Shown here piece by piece: positions 18,100-28,289 of a stretch of 64,000 bases of DNA. Where the stretch lies: the NCBI RefSeq assembly GCF_022662575.1, contig NZ_JALBFU010000001.1, positions 119,188 through 183,187 on the forward strand, read 5' to 3'. Each line of letters begins with the position of its first letter. The first letter of the stretch is position 1. The translations under genes were made by a program, and so were the position numbers. The stretch is from Luteimonas aquatica (GTDB lineage Bacteria; Pseudomonadota; Gammaproteobacteria; Xanthomonadales; Xanthomonadaceae). Below the pieces are notes generated by a model. The model was not told the origin of the DNA. It saw only the letters and a program-made list of their open reading frames with translations, and ran no database searches.

Positions 18100-20703
18100 A
18101 TGTCGCAGCAAACCACCATCCGCAAGCTGGCCGCACTGGTGAACACGCCGGTCGAGAAGTTGCTGGAGCAATTGTCCGAAGCGGGCATGCCCTTCAACGA
18201 CCCCGACCAGGTCGTGACCAGCACCGAGAAGGTCAAGCTGCTCGGCTTCCTGCGCCGCACCCACGGCAAGGCCGAAAAGCCGGCCGAGGAGGCCGTGGCG
18301 CCGAAGAAGATCACGCTCAACCGCAGCCGCAAGCAGGAACTCACCGTCGGCGGCGGCAAGAACAAGACCACCGTCGACGTGGTCGTGCGCAAGAAGGTCA
18401 CGCTGGTCAAGCCCAGCGAGGCCGCCGGCGCGCAGGGCGCGCCGCAGAACGACGAGCAGGCCGAGATCCTGCGCAAGCTGGAGGAATCCAGGCAGCGCAA
18501 CCTGTCCGAGCAGCAGCGCCTGGCCGAAGAGGACAAGCGTCGCGCCGACGAGGCCGCCGAGCGCAAGCGCCAGGAGGAGGCCGAGGCCGAGCGGCTGCGC
18601 GCCGAGGCCCAGCTGGCCGCGGCCAGCGCGGCCGAGCAGCGCGACGAGGAGGCTCCCGCCGCGCGCAAGGTGGGCGGACACGGCCATCCGAAGCCGGCGG
18701 CGCCGCGCAGCGACGACCGCAACACCAGCGCGGCCCACAAGCACAAGACCCGCGGCTCGCACGTCATGGTGACGAGCGTCGAGGACGACGACAACGCCGC
18801 GCGTTTCGCCGGCCAGCTGCACCTGAGCGCCTCCGAGCGCGCGCGCCGCACCACCGCGCGCGGCAAGCCGAAGGCGCGCCGCAACGTCGAGCAGAGCCGC
18901 AGCGGCGGCGGGGAGCACGGCTTCTCGCGGCCGACCGCGCCGATCGTGCGCGAGGTCGCCATCGGCGAGGCGATCACCGTGGCCGACCTGGCGCAAAAAC
19001 TCGCGCTCAAGGGCGGCGACGTGGTCAAGGCGCTGTTCAAGATGGGCGTGATGGCCACCATCACCCAGAGCATCGACCACGACACCGCGGTGCTGGTCAC
19101 CGAGGAACTCGGCCACAAGGCCGTGCGCGCCGACGCGGACGACGCCGAGACCGAGCTGCTCGCCCACGCCGAGGAAGTGCAGGGCGACAAGGTCGCGCGT
19201 CCGCCGGTGGTCACCATCATGGGCCACGTCGACCACGGCAAGACCTCGCTGCTCGACTACATCCGCCGCACCAAGGTGGCCTCCGGCGAGGCCGGCGGCA
19301 TCACCCAGCACATCGGCGCCTACCACGTCGAAACCGGCAAGGGTGTGATCAGCTTCCTCGACACGCCCGGCCACGCCGCGTTCACGTCGATGCGCGCGCG
19401 CGGCGCCAAGCTCACCGACATCGTGGTGCTGGTGGTGGCCGCCGACGACGGCGTGATGCCGCAGACGATCGAGGCGATCCAGCATGCGAAGGCGGCCGGC
19501 GTGCCGCTGATCGTGGCGATCAACAAGGTCGACAAGTCCGACGCCGACCCGGGACGCATCAAGAACGAGCTGCTCGGCCAGGAAATCGTCGCCGAGGACT
19601 TCGGCGGCGACACGCAGATGGTGGAGCTGTCGGCCAAGACCGGCCAGGGCGTGGACAACCTGCTCGACGCGATCTCGCTGCAGGCCGAAGTGCTCGAGCT
19701 CAAGGCCGTGCCCGAAGGCCGCGCCACCGGCGTGGTCATCGAATCCTCGCTCGACAAGGGCCGCGGCCCGGTCGCCACCGTGCTGGTGCAGCAGGGCCTG
19801 CTGCAGAAGGGCGACTACCTGGTCTGCGGCGTGCAGTACGGCCGCGTGCGCGCGCTGTTCGACGAGAACGGCCGGCAGGTGCAGAGCGCCGGCCCGTCGA
19901 TCCCGGTGCAGGTGCTGGGCCTGTCCGGCGTGCCGGACGCGGGCGACGACTTCGTGGTGGTCGCCGATGAGCGCCTGGCCAAGGACGTCGCCCAGCAGCG
20001 CGACGCCAAGCGCCGCGAGTCGCGCCTGGTCGCCCAGGCCGGCAACCGCATGGAAGACATCATGGCGCAGATGGGCCAGGGCGAGGCGCAGCAGTCGCTC
20101 AACCTGGTCATCAAGGCCGACGTGCAGGGTTCGGTGGAAGCGCTGCGCCAGGCGCTCACCGCGCTGTCGAACGAGCAGATCCGCATCAACGTCATCGTCT
20201 CGGGCGTGGGCGGCATCACCGAGTCCGACGCCAACTCGGCCGCGGCGGCCAAGGCCACGATCATCGGCTTCAACGTCCGCGCCGACGCCACCGCGCGCAA
20301 GGTCATCGATTCCAACGCGCTCGACCTGCGCTACTTCTCGATCATCTACGACGTCATCGACCAGGTGAAGCAGGTCGCTTCCGGCCTGCTGGGCGTGGAG
20401 ATCCGCGAGGAGATCATCGGCATCGCCGAGGTCCGCGACGTGTTCCGCAGCTCCAAGTTCGGCGCCGTCGCCGGCTGCATGGTGGTGGAGGGCGTGGTCA
20501 AGAAGGCCAAGCCGATCCGCGTGCTGCGCGACAACACGGTGGTCTTCGAGGGCGAGCTGGAATCGCTGCGCCGCTTCAAGGAGAACGTCGAGGAAGTGCG
20601 CAGCGGCACCGAATGCGGCATCGGCGTGAAGGCCTACAACGACGTGCAGCCGGGCGACCAGATCGAGTGCTTCGAGCGCATCGAAGTGCAGCGCACGCTG
20701 TAA
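18100..20703 (+). CDS. infB: Translation initiation factor IF-2
   Basis: An 867-residue GTPase that places initiator tRNA on the 30S subunit. The N-terminal IF2_N domain is followed by a charged coiled linker rich in Glu/Arg/Ala (about 115-190) and a second IF2_N-like domain near 275-330. The G domain then shows GHVDHGKT (about residue 374), DTPGHAAF and NKVDK, followed by domains II-IV. Length is normal for the group. rbfA starts 16 bases later. Confidence 0.97.
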   Translation: MSQQTTIRKLAALVNTPVEKLLEQLSEAGMPFNDPDQVVTSTEKVKLLGFLRRTHGKAEKPAEEAVAPKKITLNRSRKQELTVGGGKNKTTVDVVVRKKVTLVKPSEAAGAQGAPQNDEQAEILRKLEESRQRNLSEQQRLAEEDKRRADEAAERKRQEEAEAERLRAEAQLAAASAAEQRDEEAPAARKVGGHGHPKPAAPRSDDRNTSAAHKHKTRGSHVMVTSVEDDDNAARFAGQLHLSASERARRTTARGKPKARRNVEQSRSGGGEHGFSRPTAPIVREVAIGEAITVADLAQKLALKGGDVVKALFKMGVMATITQSIDHDTAVLVTEELGHKAVRADADDAETELLAHAEEVQGDKVARPPVVTIMGHVDHGKTSLLDYIRRTKVASGEAGGITQHIGAYHVETGKGVISFLDTPGHAAFTSMRARGAKLTDIVVLVVAADDGVMPQTIEAIQHAKAAGVPLIVAINKVDKSDADPGRIKNELLGQEIVAEDFGGDTQMVELSAKTGQGVDNLLDAISLQAEVLELKAVPEGRATGVVIESSLDKGRGPVATVLVQQGLLQKGDYLVCGVQYGRVRALFDENGRQVQSAGPSIPVQVLGLSGVPDAGDDFVVVADERLAKDVAQQRDAKRRESRLVAQAGNRMEDIMAQMGQGEAQQSLNLVIKADVQGSVEALRQALTALSNEQIRINVIVSGVGGITESDANSAAAAKATIIGFNVRADATARKVIDSNALDLRYFSIIYDVIDQVKQVASGLLGVEIREEIIGIAEVRDVFRSSKFGAVAGCMVVEGVVKKAKPIRVLRDNTVVFEGELESLRRFKENVEEVRSGTECGIGVKAYNDVQPGDQIECFERIEVQRTL

Positions 20704-20719
20704 GCATGGACATGTTCTA

Positions 20720-21097
20720 GTGGCGCAGAAGTCCTTCCATCGCACCGACCGCATTTCCGCCCAGCTCCGCCGCGAGCTGGGCACGCTGGTGCGCGAGGCC
20801 GTGCAGGAGCACGGACTGCCCTCGGTCAGCGTTTCGGACGTGGAGGTCACGCGCGACATGGCGCACGCCAAGGTGTTCGTCACCGCATTGCAGCCCGAGC
20901 GCGCCGAGGAGGCGATGAAGGGGCTGCGCGCCGTGGCGCCGGAAGTGCGCTTCCGCCTGGCCCGCGCGGTGAAGCTGCGGCACGTCCCGGAGCTGCATTT
21001 CCACTACGACGATTCGGTGGATCGGGGCGAGCGCATCGACAACCTGCTGCGCGACCTGTCGGGCGGCTCCGAGCCGACAGGTTCCGAGCCGACGTAA
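20720..21097 (+). CDS. rbfA: 30S ribosome-binding factor A
   Basis: A 125-residue KH-fold cold-shock ribosome maturation factor. The N-terminal 'RTDRISAQLRRELGTLVREAV' and 'VSVSDVEVTRDMAHAKVFVT' patterns are typical of RbfA, as is 'HFHYDDSVDRGERIDNLL'. The start is GTG 20720, the only in-frame start giving the family N-terminus. The last residues repeat SEPTGSEPT. It lies in the conserved infB-rbfA-truB order. Confidence 0.95.
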   Translation: MAQKSFHRTDRISAQLRRELGTLVREAVQEHGLPSVSVSDVEVTRDMAHAKVFVTALQPERAEEAMKGLRAVAPEVRFRLARAVKLRHVPELHFHYDDSVDRGERIDNLLRDLSGGSEPTGSEPT

Positions 21098-21255
21098 CGC
21101 CGGTTCGCGAACGCTTCGATCCTCCGCATGCGATCCTCCGATCGGCCGACGGACCGGCTGGCGCGCCGCCGGCAGGGCCGCGCCTGCCGAGCGCCGGCAC
21201 GGATGCCCCGCCGAGCCCTTGATCGGCGTGCGGCGAACAAGCATTCTCACGCCCG

Positions 21256-22233
21256 ATGAGCCAGAAGCCGCGCACGCGCAAGGGCACGTTCCGCAAGCTG
21301 GACGGCATCCTGCTGCTCGACAAGCCGCGCGGCCTGAGTTCGAACCAGGCGCTGCAGCGCGTGCGCCATCTGTTCCGCGCCGAGAAGGCCGGGCATACCG
21401 GCAGCCTCGACCCGCTCGCCACCGGCTTGCTGCCGGTGTGCTTCGGCGAGGCCACCAAGATCGCCGGCGGCCTGCTCGGGGCGCGCAAGGCCTACGACAC
21501 GGTCGCGCGCCTGGGCGTGGTCACCGACACCGACGACGCCGACGGGCAGCCGCTGCGCGAGCGCCCGGTGCCGGCGCTGAGCATCGACGACATCGACCGC
21601 GCGCTGCGCGTCTTCCACGGCCGCATCCTGCAGCGCCCGCCGATCTACTCCGCGCTCAAGCGCGGCGGCGAGCCGCTGTACGCCAAGGCCCGGCGCGGCG
21701 AAACGGTGGAGGTGGAGGAGCGCGAGATCGACGTGCATGCCTTCGAGCTGCAGTCGGCCGCCGACCTGCTCGACAGCCTGCACCATCCCGATGCGCCGCA
21801 ACTGCGCCTGCACGTGGAATGCGGCTCGGGCACCTACGTGCGTAGCCTGGTGCGCGACCTGGGCGAGGCGCTGGGCTGCGGCGCCCACGTCGCCGAGCTG
21901 CGGCGGCTGTGGGTCGATCCCTTCCGCGATCCGCGGCTGTGGACCTTCGAGGCGCTGGAGGCGCTGGCGCGGCGAAGCGAGCACGGCCTTGATGCTTGCC
22001 TGCTGCCGATCGAGACGGGCATGGCCTCGTGGCCGCCGGTCGACGTGAGCCCCGTGCAGGCCGCGCGGCTGGCGCACGGGCAAGGCGTGGAGGGCGGCTT
22101 CCGGCCCGAGGGCGCGGTGGCGATCTTCGATCTGCGCGGCCGTGCCCTGGGACTGGGCGAGGTGGACGTCGCCGGCCGCCTGCGCCCGCAACGCATGTTC
22201 AGCTGGGCGGTGGGCGCCGCCGCGCCGGGGTAA
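21256..22233 (+). CDS. truB: tRNA pseudouridine(55) synthase TruB
   Basis: A 325-residue enzyme that isomerises U55 in the T loop of tRNAs. The catalytic motif [12 protein letters not shown] carries the nucleophile D52; '[20 protein letters not shown]', '[12 protein letters not shown]' and '[10 protein letters not shown]' are all family signatures. The C-terminal PUA-like domain is present. No clear ribosome-binding site precedes ATG 21256. The 158-base gap after rbfA shows nothing definite. Confidence 0.96.
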   Translation: MSQKPRTRKGTFRKLDGILLLDKPRGLSSNQALQRVRHLFRAEKAGHTGSLDPLATGLLPVCFGEATKIAGGLLGARKAYDTVARLGVVTDTDDADGQPLRERPVPALSIDDIDRALRVFHGRILQRPPIYSALKRGGEPLYAKARRGETVEVEEREIDVHAFELQSAADLLDSLHHPDAPQLRLHVECGSGTYVRSLVRDLGEALGCGAHVAELRRLWVDPFRDPRLWTFEALEALARRSEHGLDACLLPIETGMASWPPVDVSPVQAARLAHGQGVEGGFRPEGAVAIFDLRGRALGLGEVDVAGRLRPQRMFSWAVGAAAPG

Positions 22234-22302
22234 TGGCGCCATCGGGACGTTCCGCCGCATTTTTCATGACTGCGAATTCATGACTGCGAAAAGGAGTACG
22301 CG

Positions 22303-22938
22303 ATGAAGACCATGATGTTTCCGCTGTTGCTGGCGCTGGTCCTGGGCTTCGCCCCGGCGTGCCGGGCGCAAGCGCCTGCCGGGGCCGGCGACCCGGAAGC
22401 CGTCGCCGCCGAGCTGTATGCGCGCATCAAGGCCTCGGACTGGAAGGGCGCCGCGGCGCTGTTCGACGAGGACGCGCTCAAGCGCTTCCGCGGCATGCTG
22501 CAGCCGGTGGTCGACGCGGCCTCCGCCTCGGGCCAGCCGGGCGCGAACGCGCTGTTCGACGGCGCCGACCCGGCCAGCCTGAAACAGGCCGGCGATGCCG
22601 AATTCTTCGCCGCCTTCATGGGCGGGATGATGGCGCGCCTGTCCTCGATGGGCGGCGGGATCAGCGCCTCGCAGATCCTGGGCAGCGTCCCCGAGGGCGA
22701 GGACCTGCGCCATGTGGTCACCCGCACCAGCGCCACCGCCATGGGCATCGGCATCACCAAGATGGAGGTGGTCAGCCTGCGCCGGCGCGGCGGCGCCTGG
22801 AAGGTGTTGCTGAACGGGGAGATCGAGGGCATGGCTAAGGCGATGCAGATGCTGTCGGCCTCGAAGCAGGGGGCGGGCGCCAAGGAGGCCCCGGCGCCGG
22901 ACGCCCCGCCTGCGCCGGCGCCCGACCAGGCGCCCTGA
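22303..22938 (+). CDS. Secreted protein of unknown function
   Basis: A 211-residue protein with a signal peptide (residues 1-22, cleavage likely after CRAQA). The body has the pattern of an NTF2-like or SnoaL-type fold: 'AAELYARIKASDWKGAAALF' near the N-terminus, then 'WKVLLNGEIEGMAKAM' at the end, as in periplasmic DUF4878-type proteins. The tail is Ala/Pro rich. A short direct repeat TCATGACTGCGAA occurs twice just upstream. Its place between truB and rpsO is unusual for this operon. No function can be assigned. Confidence 0.75.
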   Translation: MKTMMFPLLLALVLGFAPACRAQAPAGAGDPEAVAAELYARIKASDWKGAAALFDEDALKRFRGMLQPVVDAASASGQPGANALFDGADPASLKQAGDAEFFAAFMGGMMARLSSMGGGISASQILGSVPEGEDLRHVVTRTSATAMGIGITKMEVVSLRRRGGAWKVLLNGEIEGMAKAMQMLSASKQGAGAKEAPAPDAPPAPAPDQAP

Positions 22939-22958
22939 GCCGGGTGCGATCCGGACGC

Positions 22959-22980
22959 GCCGCCGTCCGCGGACGGCGGC
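22959..22980 (+). terminator. Stem-loop downstream of the secreted-protein gene
   Basis: A ten-base perfect stem GCCGCCGTCC/GGACGGCGGC around GC begins 20 bases after the stop codon. There is no T tract, so it may be a weak or Rho-assisted terminator. Confidence 0.4.
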
Positions 22981-23049
22981 GGGCGGCCGGAAAATGCCCG
23001 ATGCGGCGCCGTCCCGGCCCCTGGCCGTCGGTTCCGTTTCGTTAAAGCC

Positions 23050-23078
23050 TTGTTTCACAAGGCTCCGGCCGGTACACT
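23050..23078 (+). promoter_or_regulatory. Promoter upstream of rpsO
   Basis: TTGTTT (23050-23055) and TACACT (23073-23078) are separated by 17 bases, about 110 bases upstream of the rpsO start. The -35 element sits inside an inverted repeat AGCCTTG/CAAGGCT (23046-23064), which could end upstream transcription or act as an operator. The long leader is compatible with translational autocontrol of rpsO. Confidence 0.5.
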
Positions 23079-23187
23079 ACGTCGCCGATTTTTCCGGCAC
23101 CATCCCGTTCACGGCGAGCCATAACGGTGCGCTTCCGGCACATCCCGGGACGTTCCTGTCGGCTTCGCGTCTACCAAAGGCCTCCAG

Positions 23188-23448
23188 ATGTCCATCGACA
23201 CCAACCAGATCATCGCCGACAACAAGCGCGGCGATAACGACACCGGTTCGCCGGAAGTGCAGGTCGCCCTGCTCAGCGCCCGCATCAGCCACCTCACCGA
23301 GCACTTCAAGACCCACAAGCACGATCACCACAGCCGTCGCGGCCTGCTGAAGATGGTCAACCGCCGTCGCAGCCTGCTCGACTACCTGCATCGCAAAGAC
23401 GCGACGCGGTACAAGGCCCTGATCGAGAAGCTCGGTCTGCGTCGTTAA
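23188..23448 (+). CDS. rpsO: 30S ribosomal protein S15
   Basis: An 86-residue primary rRNA-binding protein of the small subunit. '[37 protein letters not shown]' is diagnostic (core [12 protein letters not shown] and [12 protein letters not shown]), ending '[12 protein letters not shown]'. Length and motifs are normal. A strong terminator follows, so pnp is transcribed by read-through or from its own promoter. Confidence 0.98.
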   Translation: MSIDTNQIIADNKRGDNDTGSPEVQVALLSARISHLTEHFKTHKHDHHSRRGLLKMVNRRRSLLDYLHRKDATRYKALIEKLGLRR

Positions 23449-23460
23449 TCGAACACCACG

Positions 23461-23492
23461 CCGCGGCGCAGCAATGCGCCGCGGTTATTTTA
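23461..23492 (+). terminator. Intrinsic terminator between rpsO and pnp
   Basis: A perfect ten-base stem CCGCGGCGCA/TGCGCCGCGG with a GCAA tetraloop is followed by TTATTTTAT. Arrangement and position match the rpsO terminator known from other gammaproteobacteria. Confidence 0.85.
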
Positions 23493-23595
23493 TGGATCAG
23501 GCGCGGCGCCCGCCGTGCCGGTCCGCCCGCCAGGGGCAGGGGCCCCGCGCGGTTCATCGCTAGTCCATCGCAAGCCCAATCCAGGAATTCCCAAC

Positions 23596-25704
<2,109 letters not shown>

Positions 25705-25730
25705 GCGGCCCCGCCATCGCAGCGCATCGG

Positions 25731-25759
25731 AAAAGCGGGCCTCGGCCCGCTTTTCTTTT
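25731..25759 (+). terminator. Intrinsic terminator of pnp
   Basis: A perfect ten-base stem AAAAGCGGGC/GCCCGCTTTT with loop CTCG is followed by CTTTT. It lies 27 bases after the pnp stop and closes the operon. Confidence 0.9.
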
Positions 25760-25903
25760 GCGCGCGCCGCGGCGCCGCGCCTTGAAGACCGCCGGCGAAG
25801 GCCGCACCTCATCCGCAACCCAGCAAGCCGTCGCCGCCGCGATGGGCGGACGCATCGCGCGCAACCGCCGACGGCCGGCGCGGCACTTCCCGGAGTCCGC
25901 CGC

Positions 25904-26728
25904 ATGCCTTTCGCTCCCTATCTCGACCGCTGGGAACTCGTCGCCGACGGCGCGCCGATCCATACCCACAGCAGCGACCTGCTGCCCGTGCGCCGCGCCG
26001 ACGGCACGCCCGGGATGCTCAAGCTCGCGCGCGAGGCGGAAGAGAAGCTGGGCGGCGTGGTGATGACGTGGTGGAACGGCCGGGGCGCCGCGCGGGTGCT
26101 TGCACACGAGGCCGCCAGCGGCGCCTTGCTGCTCGAACGCGCCACCGGAACGCGATCGCTGACGCGCATGGTGCGCGAAGGCCGCGACGACGAGGCCACG
26201 CGCATCCTCTGCGCCGTGGTCGGCGATCTGCATGCCCGCCCCGAACCGCCGCCGGCGGGACTGCTGACGCTGCGCGAGTGGTTCGTCGAGCTGGCGCCGA
26301 TGGCCGCGCGGCACGGCGGCGTGCTGGCCGAGGCCGAGGCCACCGCGCGGGCGCTGCTGGACGCGCCGCGCGATCCGGTCGTGCTGCACGGCGACCTGCA
26401 TCACGACAACGTGCTCGACTTCGGCGAACGGCGCGGCTGGCTCGCCATCGATCCCAAGCGCCTGCATGGCGAGCGCGGCTTCGACTACGCCAACATGCTG
26501 TGCAATCCCGAGGAGGAATTCGCGCTGGCGCCGCAGCGGGTGGCGCGGCGCGTCGAGGTCGTCGCCGAGGCGGCGCGGCTGGATCGCCGCCGCCTGCTGC
26601 AGTGGCTGCTGGCCTATGCCGGCCTGTCGGCGGCGTGGTGGCTGGGCGACGGCGCGGACGAGGAAGCCTCGCATCCGCTGGCGGTGGCGGGCGAGGCCTC
26701 GCGCCTGCTGGCGCTCGTCTCCGCCTGA
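25904..26728 (+). CDS. APH(6)/hydroxyurea-type antibiotic kinase-like protein
   Basis: A 274-residue protein kinase-fold phosphotransferase. The N-terminal pattern 'RWELVADGAPIHTHSSDLLPVRRADGTPGMLKLA' (core 'THSSDLLPVRR', 'LKLA'), the 'GRGAARVLAHE' loop and HGDLHHDNVL (H162) with 'LAIDPK' are those of the aminoglycoside 6-phosphotransferase/hydroxyurea kinase family. Members can inactivate streptomycin, but chromosomal members often have no proven resistance role. It is convergent with the graspetide ligase, with 13 bases between stops. No mobile-element signs were seen around it. Confidence 0.8.
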   Translation: MPFAPYLDRWELVADGAPIHTHSSDLLPVRRADGTPGMLKLAREAEEKLGGVVMTWWNGRGAARVLAHEAASGALLLERATGTRSLTRMVREGRDDEATRILCAVVGDLHARPEPPPAGLLTLREWFVELAPMAARHGGVLAEAEATARALLDAPRDPVVLHGDLHHDNVLDFGERRGWLAIDPKRLHGERGFDYANMLCNPEEEFALAPQRVARRVEVVAEAARLDRRRLLQWLLAYAGLSAAWWLGDGADEEASHPLAVAGEASRLLALVSA

Positions 26729-26741
26729 GCGTCGCCGCGCC

Positions 26742-27890
26742 TCATTCCAGGCTGACGCCGGGGATGTTTCCGTCCTGGCGGATGTCGCCGCTGACGGCGT
26801 CCCACCATTCCCGGTGCTCGTCGCTGGCCAGGTAGTCGGCGTAGGACACGCCCTGGATCGCCTCGATCGCGTAATCGGCGCGGGCCTGCCCCAGCATCGC
26901 GCAGACGGCCTGCAGGATCGGCAACTCCGGCACCGAATGCTCCAGGAACAGGAACTGCCCGGACTGGTTGACCTCGAGGAAGTGGGCGCGGCCCTCGGCG
27001 TCGATGGCCAGGTCGACGCAGCCGAAGACGATGCCGAGTTCGCGCATCAGCGCGGAAATCTTCGCTTCCAGCGCCGCCGGCAGCGTCGTCGCGCTGCTGC
27101 TGACGCGGTTGCCGATGGAGGAGGCGCGCCAGTCGACGAAGGTGGCGTCGCCGCCGCCCTCGAGCCTGGCGGCGAGGAAGCGGCCGCCGACCACGGTGAC
27201 GCGCACGTCGTGGGTCTTGGGCACCAGCGCCTGGTAGATGCCGGGGCACTGGCGCAGGCTGTCCTCGTCCTCGAGCATCGCCGCGTCGATGGTGCGCGCG
27301 TAGGTGCTGTACATGCGGCCTTCGGCGTCCTGCCAGGTGTGGGTCTGGAACGGCTTGTAGACCACCTGCCCGTTGTCGGCGACGAAGCGGCGGATCTGCG
27401 CCGGGTCCGAGGACACCAGGGTGCGCGGGAAGGTCAGGCCGCAGCGCTGCGCGGCGCGCATCTGCACCAGCTTGTTCTCGGCCTCGACCGCGGCGTTGGG
27501 CCGGTTCACCCAGAACGTGCCCGCAAGCGCGTCGGCGACGGCGTAGGCGTTGAGGAGGAAGCGCTTCCACTCGTTGCGCACGAACGGCAGGTCGCTCTCC
27601 TGGGTGCGCGGGAAGTGTTCGGGAAACCTCGGGCGGCGGAACCAGACGCTGCTGACGGCGCCGGGCGAGAGTGCGCCGAAGGCGGCGACGCCGCCCTGGT
27701 CGTCGAATTCCAGCGACGCCGGCGTCAGCGCCTCGTCGGCCAGGCTGTGCGCCCAGACCGGCGCGTAGCCGTTGCGGCGCAGTCCCCAGCGCACGGCGTG
27801 GGCGTGGATGTCGTGGGCGTAGACGGACAGGATGAGCGGATTGGCGGCCGGCGGATCGACGGCCGAGGGCTTGCGCGAATGCGAGGTCAT
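26742..27890 (-). CDS. ATP-grasp graspetide (omega-ester peptide) ligase
   Basis: A 382-residue ATP-grasp enzyme of the MvdC/MvdD-like type, which joins Asp/Glu side chains of a precursor peptide to Thr/Ser or Lys side chains. The N-terminal pre-ATP-grasp domain holds 'VWFRRPR' (about 82-88). ATP-binding and metal elements follow: VVYKPF (K179), HDVRVTVVGGR (R230), VDLAID (D293) and FLEVNQSGQFLFLE (E306, N308), the last being characteristic of graspetide ligases. The gene lies 134 bases after a 54-codon double-glycine precursor. ATG 27890 has only a distant GGAG, so the start is moderately sure. Confidence 0.88.
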   Translation of the reverse strand: MTSHSRKPSAVDPPAANPLILSVYAHDIHAHAVRWGLRRNGYAPVWAHSLADEALTPASLEFDDQGGVAAFGALSPGAVSSVWFRRPRFPEHFPRTQESDLPFVRNEWKRFLLNAYAVADALAGTFWVNRPNAAVEAENKLVQMRAAQRCGLTFPRTLVSSDPAQIRRFVADNGQVVYKPFQTHTWQDAEGRMYSTYARTIDAAMLEDEDSLRQCPGIYQALVPKTHDVRVTVVGGRFLAARLEGGGDATFVDWRASSIGNRVSSSATTLPAALEAKISALMRELGIVFGCVDLAIDAEGRAHFLEVNQSGQFLFLEHSVPELPILQAVCAMLGQARADYAIEAIQGVSYADYLASDEHREWWDAVSGDIRQDGNIPGVSLE

Positions 27891-27921
27891 GCGGGATGCG
27901 GACTCCAGGGGCTCGACGCAA

Positions 27922-27946
27922 ATGCGCCCCGGCTCGCGGGGCGCAT
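27922..27946 (-). promoter_or_regulatory. Hairpin between graspetide precursor and ligase genes
   Basis: A perfect nine-base stem ATGCGCCCC/GGGGCGCAT with a seven-base loop lies in the precursor-ligase gap and is followed, on the minus strand, by TTGCG. It may attenuate transcription so that precursor exceeds ligase, a common arrangement in RiPP loci. Confidence 0.5.
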
Positions 27947-28024
27947 CGGGACTGCTACCGCCCGGACAGGCGGTTGGGCCGCGTCAAACGACAGGAACTG
28001 CGTCCATGCGGTCGTCGATGCGGT

Positions 28025-28189
28025 TCAGTCCAGCTGGCCCGGATCGGCCGGGTCGTCGCCGTTGGGACCGGTGGCGTGCGTGGTGTCCGGCCTGCCGCCG
28101 GCGATCGCCGCGATTTCGGCCGGCGTCAGTTCGCGGGCGACGTTGCGGGCGAGCGGGCGGGTGGACTCGGTCTTGTCATTCTGGTTCAT
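28025..28189 (-). CDS. Graspetide precursor peptide with double-glycine leader, 54 aa
   Basis: A 54-codon frame that starts at ATG 28189 after AGGAG. The leader contains RELTPAEIAAIAGG, a classical double-glycine processing motif ending at residue 32. The predicted 22-residue core begins RPDTTHATGP and continues into an Asp-rich tail (D45, D46, D49, D54). Three Thr (36, 37, 40) could be ester donors for the Asp residues. The cognate ligase follows and a C39-peptidase ABC exporter precedes it on the same strand, so synthesis, leader cleavage and export genes are contiguous. The ring pattern cannot be read from sequence. Confidence 0.85.
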   Translation of the reverse strand: MNQNDKTESTRPLARNVARELTPAEIAAIAGGRPDTTHATGPNGDDPADPGQLD

Positions 28190-28289
28190 GACATCTCCTG
28201 CATGCGCCGGAAACGGAAGCCGTCCGGCATCGGCTTTTGCTGCGTTTCGATGCTAAGGCAAAGCTTGTCGAGCAGTTGTTAGAAGCGTC

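Noticed and set aside
18022-20883. Very long open frame on the minus strand opposite infB
   Set aside because: Antisense shadow of a well-conserved gene in high-GC DNA; composition is His/Asp/Gly/Leu rich with no recognisable domain.
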